Source of the DNA: Myxococcales bacterium
GTDB taxonomy: Bacteria; Myxococcota_A; Polyangia; Polyangiales; Houyiibacteriaceae
Assembly: GCA_013002645.1 (NCBI GenBank)
Contig: JABDJF010000699.1
Span: forward strand, 1 to 10,056
Reading direction: 5' to 3'
DNA length: 10,056 nt
Shown: positions 1 through 7,615 of the stretch, one piece after another
Numbering within the stretch: the first letter of the stretch is position 1
How the letters are laid out: each line of letters opens with the position of its first letter
Notes under the pieces: model-generated
Told to the model about the DNA's origin: nothing
What the model saw: only the letters and a program-made list of their open reading frames with translations
The model's database searches: none
Translations under genes and position numbers: made by a program

Positions 1-599
1 TCGTAGTAGAGGACGCGCATCCCGAGGCCCTCGGCGAGGATGCCAAGCTGGCTGCCGATTCGGCCGTACCCGACGATACCCAAGCACTTCCCGCGAACCT
101 CGAAGGCGTTGCGCGCGGTTTTCGCCCATTCGCCGCGGCGGGCGCGGGCGGACTTTTCGGGAATCCCGCGCATAAGCAAGATGATGTCGGCGATGGCAAG
201 CTCGGCAACGCTCCTCGTGTTCGAAAAGGGCGCATTGAACACGGGGATGCCCTCTCGGCGAGCCGAATCGAGATCGACTTGGTTGGTGCCAATGCAGAAG
301 CAACCAATGGCCTCGAGGCGCTTGGCGACGGCAATCGCGTCGGCGTCGATCTGGGTGCGCGATCGTATGCCGATGAGGTCGACGTCCGCGATTGCTTTCG
401 ACAAATCAGCGCCCGCCAGCGAATGCGTCACGCGCTCGACGTTCGGGTACCCAGCCGCAGCGAGGCTGTCTACAGCCGTTTCGTGAATGCCTTCGAGGAG
501 AAGAACGCGAGTATCGTTGCCAGCCACGGTCAGAGTCTGAGTCGATCCCACAGCCGCTGCAAGAAGCGACGGTGCGCTTCGCTGAACCGAGCATGCCAT
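1..599 (-). CDS. serA: D-3-phosphoglycerate dehydrogenase, N-terminal part (runs off left edge)
   Basis: SerA oxidises 3-phosphoglycerate with NAD+ to 3-phosphohydroxypyruvate, the first committed step of serine synthesis, in the cytoplasm. About 199 residues are visible. From memory they track E. coli SerA closely: the segment FCIGTNQVDL (residues 101-110), FNAPFSNTRSVAEL (121-134), and the start of the NAD-binding Rossmann fold with GIVGYGRIG (174-182; glycines 177, 179, 182). The rest of the nucleotide domain, the catalytic Arg/Glu/His and any ACT domain lie outside the window. The start is ATG at 599 with a GGAGG four to five bases upstream; an in-frame TAG lies eight codons further up. 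The N terminus is roughly 18 residues longer than in E. coli, so an internal GTG start is possible. The gene diverges from the hydrolase at 650, so both promoters and leaders must share about 50 bp or overlap the coding regions. Identity is secure; the exact start is less so. Confidence 0.95.
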   Translation of the reverse strand, partial: MACSVQRSAPSLLAAAVGSTQTLTVAGNDTRVLLLEGIHETAVDSLAAAGYPNVERVTHSLAGADLSKAIADVDLIGIRSRTQIDADAIAVAKRLEAIGCFCIGTNQVDLDSARREGIPVFNAPFSNTRSVAELAIADIILLMRGIPEKSARARRGEWAKTARNAFEVRGKCLGIVGYGRIGSQLGILAEGLGMRVLYY

Positions 600-649
600 G
601 GCGCCTCCGGGCAAAGGCAACTATGAGAACGCAGTGAAGGAAGGACTGC

Positions 650-1663
650 TTGCCGAATCTAGATGACCTGACCGGCGTGCTCGTCCGGCCTCTGCAACTG
701 CTGCGCTCGCGTTCGCGCAACACCCTGGATCGCCTCTCCGTCTATGAAGATGCGACGCGCGAGGAGCTCTTCCCAGAACCTCGGGGGATACCGCGCGTAC
801 GCACGCGCCGCCGATGGTCACTGCCCGGCTTCGAGAACGAGGACTTGACCTTCGCCTCGCCGCACGAGCCGCTCGAGCCCGCGTTCAATGCGCACTACCA
901 CGAGCGGAGCCGGCGCATCCAGACGGTCTACGCAAGGCGCATTCGTCCCAAAGGAACCGAAGGCCGTCCGCGACTCCTCTATATCCATGGCTACATGCAG
1001 CCCGAAACGGTGGTCGAAGAGCACGGCTTGTTGGGCGTAGTCGCCCGCACGCTGAATGTCGAGATCGTCCACCTTCAGCCCCCGTACCACGGCCGTCGCA
1101 AGCCGCGTAGCTCGCCCTACGACGGGGAGCGCTTCTGGACCGCCGATGTGGTGCGAAGCTTCGAGGCAATGCGCCAAACCGTGCTCGATGCGCGGACCCT
1201 TCTTTCGGTGATGCTCGACGAATCCCCCGCCCCGGTTGGCGTGGCCGGCCTTTCACTCGGTGGCGCATTCACCGCAATCCTCGCCTGCCTCGAGCCGCGC
1301 TTTGCCTTTGCCGCTCCGCTCATCGCGCACATGCACATGGGCGCGCTGCTCCGAGATGCCCCCGTGCTGGGCGCGATGCGCAAGGATCTTGCTCGATTTG
1401 GTTGGACCCCTTCCGACTTCGGGGATTTCTTCGAAAGAATCGGCTGGAACGAGCTCGAACCCGTCATCCCCAGCGAACGCATCCTCCTCCTCGCGGCGGA
1501 GCACGACCGCTTCTTCGATGCAAAAGTCATGCGCGAGATGCGGAGACGCTGGGGCGATCCCGAGATCCACTGGTACCCAACGGGCCACATGGGTTTCATC
1601 CCCCACATGCCGAGCGCGATCGGCCACCTTCGCCGATTCGTTCAAAGGCTCGACCTGGCCTAG
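650..1663 (+). CDS. Alpha/beta hydrolase family protein (possibly ABHD18/DUF2048-like)
   Basis: This 337-aa protein has the marks of a serine alpha/beta hydrolase. An HG oxyanion segment lies in LYIHGYMQPE (residues 110-119). The nucleophile elbow is GLSLGG (200-205, Ser202). A likely acid is Asp286 in AAEHDRFF, and the catalytic His is probably 313 in TGHMGF. No signal peptide is evident, and the first 60 residues are Arg-rich. The start is taken as TTG at 650: AAGGAAGGA (637-645) sits just upstream, the frame is closed by TGA at 635, and no ATG occurs near the N terminus; a GTG at 677 is the alternative. The layout (long N-terminal lead, HGYxxPET, GLSLGG) reminds me of the ABHD18/DUF2048 group, members of which have been linked to lipid hydrolysis. 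That is a tentative family call and the substrate is unknown. The gene stands alone, between divergent serA and a convergent lipoprotein gene. Confidence 0.85.
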   Translation: MPNLDDLTGVLVRPLQLLRSRSRNTLDRLSVYEDATREELFPEPRGIPRVRTRRRWSLPGFENEDLTFASPHEPLEPAFNAHYHERSRRIQTVYARRIRPKGTEGRPRLLYIHGYMQPETVVEEHGLLGVVARTLNVEIVHLQPPYHGRRKPRSSPYDGERFWTADVVRSFEAMRQTVLDARTLLSVMLDESPAPVGVAGLSLGGAFTAILACLEPRFAFAAPLIAHMHMGALLRDAPVLGAMRKDLARFGWTPSDFGDFFERIGWNELEPVIPSERILLLAAEHDRFFDAKVMREMRRRWGDPEIHWYPTGHMGFIPHMPSAIGHLRRFVQRLDLA

Positions 1664-1665
1664 GA

Positions 1666-1723
1666 AGCTCGAACGACTACGGCCCGGCGGACTCTTCCAC
1701 CATCGGTGGCCGTGGCTCGAGCT
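1666..1723. terminator. Inverted repeat between convergent genes, possible bidirectional terminator
   Basis: AGCTCGA (1666-1672) pairs with TCGAGCT (1717-1723), and ACGGCC (1679-1684) pairs with GGCCGT (1708-1713). An alternative inner stem is CCACC/GGTGG (1697-1701/1705-1709). The structure lies between the hydrolase stop (1663) and the lipoprotein stop (1737), where a shared terminator is expected. There is no T-run on either strand, so intrinsic termination is not established. Confidence 0.3.
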
Positions 1724-1736
1724 TTGGCGCGGGCGG

Positions 1737-2534
1737 CTATTCCCGCAGCCGCAAGACCAATTCGAAGTCACCGGTCGTGAGTCGATAGACTTCGCCCGCG
1801 TACTGAAGATACCCAAAGCCATAGAGCAGCGATTGAACGCCCAGCTCACCCACGAGCTCGACGCGGTGGGTGGGGATGAACTTCATTGGATCCAAAGCCA
1901 GCTGTTGCAGCGAATCGACGACTCGCTGAATCTCCGCCGGGTCCTCGACCTGGAGTCGTTCGGCCTCGGCCATCCCGCCTCCCGACGGATCCGGGAACCT
2001 CTGGAAGACGGTCACGCTCTTCAACGGCCCGAGGGGAGCCATGGAAATCGAAGTTGGCTTCTGAATCTCGATGAGTGCGGTCCCTCGCTGAATCGACATC
2101 GAGCTCGTCCTCGGCGCCGCACCTGGCGGGCACTTGTACGCCGTGCCGGCGATCGCCACGTTGGAGCCGGTTCCATAGCCGTGGGCCAAGGCAGGCTCCG
2201 TGTCTTTTTCGTCCGGCTGACGGCCATCTCCCTGTGCGACTTCCTCCGTACGCAACAAGAGATGGGTTGCACCTAACTCGGCGGCCTGGTTGCGGATGTC
2301 GTTCTCGGCGGACTCTTCATTGATCGATGGCTTGGAGTAGGCGCCCGTCAGCCCGCCTCCTCGACCGATCACCTCGCCGAGGTTCTCACAGTCTAACGGC
2401 TCGTCGTAGAGCAGCACGACCTCGGCGCCGCTGCCGCTCAGCTGGTCGGCCTTGCACCCGATGAGCGACAATCCAAGAAAAAAGAGGAGAAGGGGCGCGG
2501 TGGTCCACGCGCAATAAGGAATTCTAGACTTCAT
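1737..2534 (-). CDS. Lipoprotein with DUF4156-like domain and uncharacterised C-terminal half
   Basis: This 265-aa protein begins with a short basic N terminus, a hydrophobic stretch (residues 13-25) and the lipobox LIGC (24-27), so Cys27 should be lipidated. Lys28 follows, not Asp, which favours outer-membrane sorting by the E. coli rule. Residues about 36-135 resemble DUF4156 (the RcsF/YjeI-like small lipoprotein fold): VVLLYDEPLDCENLGEV, then AENDIRNQAAELGATHLLL and a closing GTAYKC, with Cys49 and Cys135 as a possible disulfide pair. A polar, low-complexity insert lies near 100-118. Residues 140-265 match nothing I recognise; they look like a mixed alpha/beta domain with a helix around 187-212. 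The start is ATG at 2534, with AGGAGA about eight bases upstream. A longer open frame continues upstream to 3071, but it is antisense to the acyl-CoA ligase gene and is not part of this protein. Role unknown; envelope stress or structural functions are only guesses. Confidence 0.82.
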   Translation of the reverse strand: MKSRIPYCAWTTAPLLLFFLGLSLIGCKADQLSGSGAEVVLLYDEPLDCENLGEVIGRGGGLTGAYSKPSINEESAENDIRNQAAELGATHLLLRTEEVAQGDGRQPDEKDTEPALAHGYGTGSNVAIAGTAYKCPPGAAPRTSSMSIQRGTALIEIQKPTSISMAPLGPLKSVTVFQRFPDPSGGGMAEAERLQVEDPAEIQRVVDSLQQLALDPMKFIPTHRVELVGELGVQSLLYGFGYLQYAGEVYRLTTGDFELVLRLRE

Positions 2535-2663
2535 CGACGAGTCTCCTGCCGAAACACTGCCCAGCTGACGCGCGAAGTCAACCCCCGTGGAGGGTCCCCT
2601 CGTTCGAAGACACTCGCATTCGACCGGAGGCCACTGTATTGTGGCGCGCCGGAGAACTTCATC

Positions 2664-4550
2664 ATGTCGGCAACTCTGGAAATGCGGCGCCGCTCGCTCG
2701 AGGACCCTGAAGGTTTTTGGGCCGAGCAGGCAGAAGAAATTGACTGGATTCGGCGCTGGGACAAGGTCCTCGATAGCTCGACCCCCCCATTCTACCAATG
2801 GTTCTCCGGAGGGCAGCTCAACACCTGTTACAACGCCCTCGACCGGCACGTCGAAACGCGCGGGAATCAAGCCGCGCTCATCTACGACAGCGCGGTCACC
2901 CGCCAACGAAGAACGTACACCTATCGCCAGCTGCGGCGGGAGGTCGCGATCTTTGCCGGCGCGTTGGCATCGCAGGGCGTCGTCAAGGGCGACCGGGTCT
3001 TGCTCTACATGCCGATGATCCCCGAGGCGGTCATCGCGATGCTTGCCTGCGCCCGGCTCGGCGCCGTGCACTCGGTGGTGCTCGGCGGCTTTGCTCCGCA
3101 GGAGCTCGCAACGCGCATCGACGATGCCGAGCCAAAGATCATCGTTTCAGCGTCTTGCGGCATCGAGGGCGTGCGTGTGATCGAGTACAAGCCCCTGCTC
3201 GATCAGGCGATTGAGCTGTCGAAGCACAAACCGGAGACATGCATCATCCGGCAACGCGAGAGCTGCGAGTGTGAGTTGACGGAGGGCCGCGACCTGTCTT
3301 GGCAAGACGCGGTGGCCGCAGCCAAACCACACGACTGTGTGCCGGTGGACGCCACCGATCCGCTCTACATCCTCTACACCTCGGGAACCACCGGCGTCCC
3401 GAAGGGAGTCGTTCGCGACAACGGGGGTCACGCTGTCGCGCTTCAGTGGTCGATGCGGAATGTGTACGGCGTCGAGCCGGGCGAGGTGTATTGGGCTGCC
3501 TCCGACGTCGGTTGGGTCGTTGGCCACTCCTACATCGTTTACGGACCACTTCTAAACGGAAACACCACGATCCTCTATGAGGGGAAGCCGGTCGGTACAC
3601 CCGATGCCGGTGCATTTTGGCGCGTCATCGAGGACCATGGGGTGAGCTGCCTCTTCACTGCGCCGACCGCGTTTCGTGCCATCAAGAAGGAAGACCCGAC
3701 CGGTGCACTGCTCGGGGACTACGACATTGGCACGTTGCGCTCTTTGTTCTTAGCCGGCGAGAGGTCCGACCCGGATACTTTGAAATGGGCGGAAACAAAG
3801 CTTGGGGTACCGGTGATCGACCATTGGTGGCAAACCGAAACTGGCTGGGCGATCTGCGCAAATTGCCTTGGAATCGAACAACTCCCGATCAAACACGGCT
3901 CACCAACGGTCGCCGTACCGGGCTGGGACGTTCAGGTCGTCGACGAGGGCTGCCATCCGCTTCCCGCCGGCAAGTCCGGCGCCTTGGTGGTCAAGCTCCC
4001 CCTGCCGCCCGGCTCGCTGCCGACGCTTTGGAACGACGCAGACCGCTTCGTCAGCTCCTACATGAAGGAGTTTCCTGGCTACTACAAGACCGCGGACGCC
4101 GGTTACATCGACGACGACGGCTACGTCTACGTGATGTCGCGGACGGACGACATCATCAACGTTGCCGGGCATCGACTTTCGACCGGCGGCATGGAAGAAG
4201 TGATTGCCGCACACCAAGACGTCGCCGAATGCGCGGTCATCGGCGTCGCGGACCAACTCAAAGGCGAGACCCCACTCGGCTTTCTGGTACTCAACGCGGG
4301 TGTCGATCGACCCCATCATGACATCGTCTCGGAAGTCATCCAGATGATTCGTGAGGAAATTGGCCCGGTTGCCGCGTTCAAGACCGCGATCGTCGTCCAA
4401 CGCCTTCCGAAAACCCGGTCCGGGAAGATTCTGCGCGGCACCATGAAGAAGATCGCGGATCGAACCCAGTGGAAAATGCCTGCGACGATTGACGACCCCG
4501 TCATCCTCGACGAAGTCACCGAACGCCTGCAAGCGATCGGGTACGCGTAA
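2664..4550 (+). CDS. prpE: Propionate--CoA ligase (PrpE/ACSS3-type acyl-CoA synthetase)
   Basis: This is a full-length 628-aa AMP-forming acyl-CoA synthetase (ANL superfamily). It makes acyl-AMP from a short-chain acid and ATP, then acyl-CoA. Motifs in order: N-terminal ACS segment (about 13-60); P-loop TSGTTGVPKG (239-248); SDVGWVVGHSYIVYGPL (280-296); DHWWQTETGW (386-395); YKTAD (474-478); SRTDDIINVAGHRL (492-505); and the C-terminal PKTRSGKILRG (582-592). Lys588 there is the catalytic lysine, which is the target of reversible acetylation in this family. The Trp after WWQTETG, RDNGGHAVAL after the P-loop and the terminal TIDDP block are PrpE/ACSS3-like rather than Acs-like, so propionate is the likeliest substrate; acetate or butyrate cannot be excluded. 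The start is ATG 2664, with GGAG about ten bases upstream. Its stop codon abuts the next ATG, which makes it the first gene of the sensor operon. Confidence 0.85.
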   Translation: MSATLEMRRRSLEDPEGFWAEQAEEIDWIRRWDKVLDSSTPPFYQWFSGGQLNTCYNALDRHVETRGNQAALIYDSAVTRQRRTYTYRQLRREVAIFAGALASQGVVKGDRVLLYMPMIPEAVIAMLACARLGAVHSVVLGGFAPQELATRIDDAEPKIIVSASCGIEGVRVIEYKPLLDQAIELSKHKPETCIIRQRESCECELTEGRDLSWQDAVAAAKPHDCVPVDATDPLYILYTSGTTGVPKGVVRDNGGHAVALQWSMRNVYGVEPGEVYWAASDVGWVVGHSYIVYGPLLNGNTTILYEGKPVGTPDAGAFWRVIEDHGVSCLFTAPTAFRAIKKEDPTGALLGDYDIGTLRSLFLAGERSDPDTLKWAETKLGVPVIDHWWQTETGWAICANCLGIEQLPIKHGSPTVAVPGWDVQVVDEGCHPLPAGKSGALVVKLPLPPGSLPTLWNDADRFVSSYMKEFPGYYKTADAGYIDDDGYVYVMSRTDDIINVAGHRLSTGGMEEVIAAHQDVAECAVIGVADQLKGETPLGFLVLNAGVDRPHHDIVSEVIQMIREEIGPVAAFKTAIVVQRLPKTRSGKILRGTMKKIADRTQWKMPATIDDPVILDEVTERLQAIGYA

Positions 4551-4718
4551 ATGAACAGGGAGCAAGAGCGCGCGCTGCTTCTGTTCGCGGTTGCGATCGT
4601 GCTCATCGCGACCCCGGTGCGGGCTCTCTGGGTTCAAACCTGGTGGTCGCCCTTTGCATTTTGGCTGGGGATGATCGCGGTCGTGGCGCTGATCCATCGC
4701 ACCGACCATGCAGCTTAA
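4551..4718 (+). CDS. Small two-helix membrane protein, CbrX-like by position
   Basis: This 55-aa ORF starts with an ATG directly abutting the TAA of the acyl-CoA ligase and overlaps the kinase gene by 11 bases. It has a charged N terminus (MNREQER), a hydrophobic helix at residues 8-28 and a second at about 34-49, a Trp-rich turn between them (WVQTWW), and a short polar tail ending in HRTDHAA. Zero spacing upstream and overlap downstream suggest translational coupling on both sides. No clear Shine-Dalgarno precedes either this ATG or the kinase ATG at 4708. In Pseudomonas a small ORF named cbrX precedes and is coupled to cbrA, and small hydrophobic DUF4212 subunits precede some SLC5 symporters; this ORF occupies the same position. 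Homology to either is not shown by what I can see. It could be an accessory subunit of the SLC5 sensor, or mainly a coupling device for its translation. Confidence 0.7.
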   Translation: MNREQERALLLFAVAIVLIATPVRALWVQTWWSPFAFWLGMIAVVALIHRTDHAA

Positions 4719-7575
4719 TCATTTCATCCTCTTTTTTCTGGCGGTCGCACTGCTCGGGTTCTACATCCTGGGGTCGGAGGTCGTCGAGCGTTCGCCGCGC
4801 TGGGGAGGTCTAGGACGAAACCGATTCAGCTACGCGCTCGCGCTCGGGGTCTACGCAACGACGTGGACGCTTTTCGGGAGCGTTGGGTTTGCAGCGACGG
4901 AGGGCTACGACTTCCTCGCGATTTACTTTGGCGTCACGCTGTCCTGCATCGCGATTCCGTTTCTCTGGGCGCCAGTCGCCGAGCTGGTCGACAGGTATCG
5001 CCTCGGGAGCATCGCCGACGTGTTCGCCTTTCGATATCAAAGCCGCACCCTGGGCGCTGCGGTTTCGATCTTCATGGTTGCAGGTTTGCTGCCTTACATC
5101 GCCTTGCAGCTCCGTGCCGTCGCGGATGGCGCTGCCATACTGGTTGGCGAGGAACCGAGCGAAGAGCTCGGTTCGGTCTACGCTCTATTGCTGAGCGCGT
5201 TCGCGGTGACACTCGGTGTGCGCTACGCGGACGGTCGCGCCCATCGACCGGGGCTCATCGCGACGCTCGCGTTCGAGAGCCTCTTCAAGCTAGTCGCTTT
5301 GTTGGTGGTCGGCGGCTCCGTCTTGTTCACGGCCTTCGGGGGGGTTCGCCACCTCAACGAGTATCTCCAAGCACGACCCGATCTGGTCGAGAACATGGTG
5401 AACCCGGTGATGGGCGACTCCTGGATCGCTCTGGTGTTCGTGACGTTTTGCGCGGCGTTCCTGCTTCCCAGGCAGTTTTTCGTAGCGTTCGTTCAACGAC
5501 CTGGCCCTCGGAGCCTCAACACCGCTCGCTGGGCACTGCCTCTGTACCTGTTTGCGATCAACTTACCCGTGCCGATCCTCTACTGGGCCGGCCGCGACCT
5601 AGCAGCTCCCGGAGTTCGGCCCGACGTCTATGTCCTCGTCGCGGTGCAGAGCTCGCCGGCACTCCAAACGCTCGCGTTCCTGGGAGCCGTCTCGGCCGCA
5701 AGTGCGATGATCTTGGTGTCGTCGATCGCACTGAGTGGCATGGTTGCAAATTATCTCGTGCCGCGCTTCGGGCCGAGTCCGGAGTCGCTGCTGACCCGCT
5801 GGGCGGTCTTTCGTCGCTCGACGATCATCGGTGTCGTCGTCGCCGGCTTGCTCATCCATTTCACCCTGCCGCGGACTCGCTCGCTCGTCGACCTCGGGCT
5901 TGCTTCGTTCGTCGCCGTCACCCATCTGCTGCCGGGGTTGCTGGGCGCGCTTTTTTGGCGGCGGGCGACGCGGGCCGGCGTCCTCGCGGGTCTAGTCGTG
6001 GGCGCGATCTCCTGGGCGCTGCTAACGGCATCCCCTTTGTTTGGCGTCGAGCTCGACGTCTCTCGACTCTACGCGCTGTTTGGTTTCACCGACGCAGCCG
6101 AGCGAGGGTCCGCCATCTGGCTGAGCCTCACCGCCCACGCATTCGTCTTCATGGGCGTCTCCCTACTCACCGCGCGCTCTCCCGAGGAACGAAACGCCGC
6201 GGAGGCCTGTCGTGAACCGCGGGTGACTCGGCTCCTGCAGATGCCCGACTCTGCCGAGTCGCTTCAGGAGCGCTTGACCTCGTACGTCGGAAAGCGGACC
6301 GCAATCGAAGAGATCTACCAGGCCGCAACCGCGGCCGACGTGCACTGGCCCCCGCGAGACCGGCCGGAGCTGCTGCGAGTGATCACCGAGCTCGAGGGAC
6401 GGCTGAGCGAACGAATCGGTCCCCTGGCGGCCCGCACCTACGTCCAAGGCGGCCGACCGGTCCGTGCAGACGCGCTCGCGGAACGGCTGCGCGCTTTTCG
6501 AGAGCTCGACTCGCGGTACGCTGCCGGGACGCAGCGCAACTCGCCGGCGCAGGCGGCTCGCCGCTATCTATCTCAGCTGATGTCTGAGCTCCCCGTGGGC
6601 GTTTGTACGGTCGATGATCACGAAGACGTGGTCGTCTGGAACGCGCAGCTCGTGCGCATGTCGGGCTTGGACGAAGACGACATTTGCGGTCATCCGATGC
6701 AAGACATTCCAGACCCCTGGTGGCCGCTGTTCGACGAGCTCGCCCATCAGCCGACCGGCTCGGTCATCGAACGTGAATACGACCTAGGTGACGGAACAAT
6801 CGAGCTTCGTGCGCAGACTGCGACGATCCCAGGCGAATCCGAAGAGGGCCGAGTATTCGTCGTCGAAGACGTGACGGCGCTACGACAGCTCGAACGGCAC
6901 GTCGCACACAAAGATCGGCTCTCGTCGATCGGCACCTTGGCCTCGGGCGTGGCGCACGAAGTCGGTAACCCGCTGACCGGAATCTTGATGGTTGCAAAGA
7001 ACCTGGCAACCGACCCGGGCGCCGACGACGCCGCGGACCGACTGGGCATCATCGTGGATGAAGCGCAGCGGATTCACGGGATCGTTCAGAGCCTGCTCAC
7101 CTTCAGCCGGCTCGACGAAACTCCGGTCGAGCTTCAGGCAATCCCCGTCGCGACGGTAATCCGAAATGCCGCCGAGCTCGCGAAGCTCGAGACCGACGGG
7201 TGCCGAATCGACTTGGATCTCTCGGTGAACGCCCCCGCCATGGCAAGCCCTGATGGGTTAACTCAGGTCCTGGTGAACCTGCTGAACAACGCAAGGCAAG
7301 CCTGCTCATCCGGCGCAACCGTCTACGTGCGGACGCGAGCAGAGAACGGCTCGGTCCTCATCGACGTCGACGACGAGGGCCCAGGTATTCCCGAGGAGCT
7401 TTCCACCCGTGTATTTGAGCCATTTTTCACGACGAAGTCGCACGGCCAGGGCACCGGGCTCGGCCTTTCGGTGTCCCGGCAGATCGTAGAGCGCTTTGGG
7501 GGCTCGCTCCGCTATGAGCCACGTCGGTCCGGCGGAAGCCGGTTCACAATCACCCTCCAAGCCTATGAAAATTGA
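4708..7575 (+). CDS. SLC5 symporter/PAS/histidine kinase fusion (CbrA/CrbS-type sensor)
   Basis: This 955-aa membrane sensor joins a sodium/solute symporter-like domain to a histidine kinase. Residues 1-490 carry about 13 hydrophobic segments (near 5-22, 42-60, 67-89, 114-133, 157-172, 185-211, 237-260, 275-293, 317-345, 371-387, 398-416, 421-441, 465-488), matching the SLC5 fold. Residues about 505-610 form a soluble helical linker where CbrA-type proteins carry a STAC domain. A PAS domain follows (about 620-725). The kinase core has H-box GVAHEVGNPL (747-756, His750), N-box NLLNNARQA (857-865), G1 DEGPGIP (889-895), F-box FEPFFTTK (903-910) and G2 GTGLGLSV (915-922). No receiver domain is present. 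All catalytic motifs are intact. In relatives the transporter part senses or moves a substrate (histidine for CbrA, probably acetate-related for CrbS). The neighbouring acyl-CoA ligases suggest a short-chain fatty acid here, which is inference. The expected partner is the regulator at 7616. Confidence 0.92.
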   Translation: MQLNHFILFFLAVALLGFYILGSEVVERSPRWGGLGRNRFSYALALGVYATTWTLFGSVGFAATEGYDFLAIYFGVTLSCIAIPFLWAPVAELVDRYRLGSIADVFAFRYQSRTLGAAVSIFMVAGLLPYIALQLRAVADGAAILVGEEPSEELGSVYALLLSAFAVTLGVRYADGRAHRPGLIATLAFESLFKLVALLVVGGSVLFTAFGGVRHLNEYLQARPDLVENMVNPVMGDSWIALVFVTFCAAFLLPRQFFVAFVQRPGPRSLNTARWALPLYLFAINLPVPILYWAGRDLAAPGVRPDVYVLVAVQSSPALQTLAFLGAVSAASAMILVSSIALSGMVANYLVPRFGPSPESLLTRWAVFRRSTIIGVVVAGLLIHFTLPRTRSLVDLGLASFVAVTHLLPGLLGALFWRRATRAGVLAGLVVGAISWALLTASPLFGVELDVSRLYALFGFTDAAERGSAIWLSLTAHAFVFMGVSLLTARSPEERNAAEACREPRVTRLLQMPDSAESLQERLTSYVGKRTAIEEIYQAATAADVHWPPRDRPELLRVITELEGRLSERIGPLAARTYVQGGRPVRADALAERLRAFRELDSRYAAGTQRNSPAQAARRYLSQLMSELPVGVCTVDDHEDVVVWNAQLVRMSGLDEDDICGHPMQDIPDPWWPLFDELAHQPTGSVIEREYDLGDGTIELRAQTATIPGESEEGRVFVVEDVTALRQLERHVAHKDRLSSIGTLASGVAHEVGNPLTGILMVAKNLATDPGADDAADRLGIIVDEAQRIHGIVQSLLTFSRLDETPVELQAIPVATVIRNAAELAKLETDGCRIDLDLSVNAPAMASPDGLTQVLVNLLNNARQACSSGATVYVRTRAENGSVLIDVDDEGPGIPEELSTRVFEPFFTTKSHGQGTGLGLSVSRQIVERFGGSLRYEPRRSGGSRFTITLQAYEN

Positions 7576-7579
7576 GGGA

Positions 7580-7607
7580 TTGAAGGATCCTGCCCTCCTT
7601 TGATACT
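7580..7607 (+). promoter_or_regulatory. Weak sigma70-like promoter candidate before the response regulator
   Basis: TTGAAG (7580-7585) and GATACT (7602-7607), spaced by 16 bases, each match four of six consensus bases. A start 7-9 bases downstream would fall at 7614-7616, on the GTG start codon itself, giving a leaderless message. This would fit the absence of a visible Shine-Dalgarno there. Matches of this quality arise by chance, so this is a weak call. Confidence 0.2.
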
Positions 7608-7615
7608 AATCACCG

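Noticed and set aside
1236..2276. 346-aa plus-strand open frame across the hydrolase 3' end and antisense to the lipoprotein gene.
   Set aside because: It overlaps two better-supported genes. The protein is Ser/Arg/Pro-rich with no motif, typical of a shadow frame in GC-rich DNA.
2590..2601. GAGGG-TC-CCCTC short dyad in the divergent region between lipoprotein and ligase genes.
   Set aside because: Only five-bp arms in GC-rich sequence, with no second copy; not distinguishable from chance.
2629..2642. Possible sigma54 promoter before the PrpE-like gene (GG-N10-GT).
   Set aside because: The -12 dinucleotide is GT rather than GC, and the -24 box reads AGGCCAC rather than TGGCAC; too degenerate to call.
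2535..3071. Upstream extension of the lipoprotein frame to give 444 residues.
   Set aside because: The extension is antisense to the ligase gene, and the ATG at 2534 has a ribosome site, signal peptide and lipobox.
3900..4709. 269-aa minus-strand open frame.
   Set aside because: It is antisense to the conserved C-terminal part of the acyl-CoA ligase and the small membrane ORF, and has no recognisable domain.
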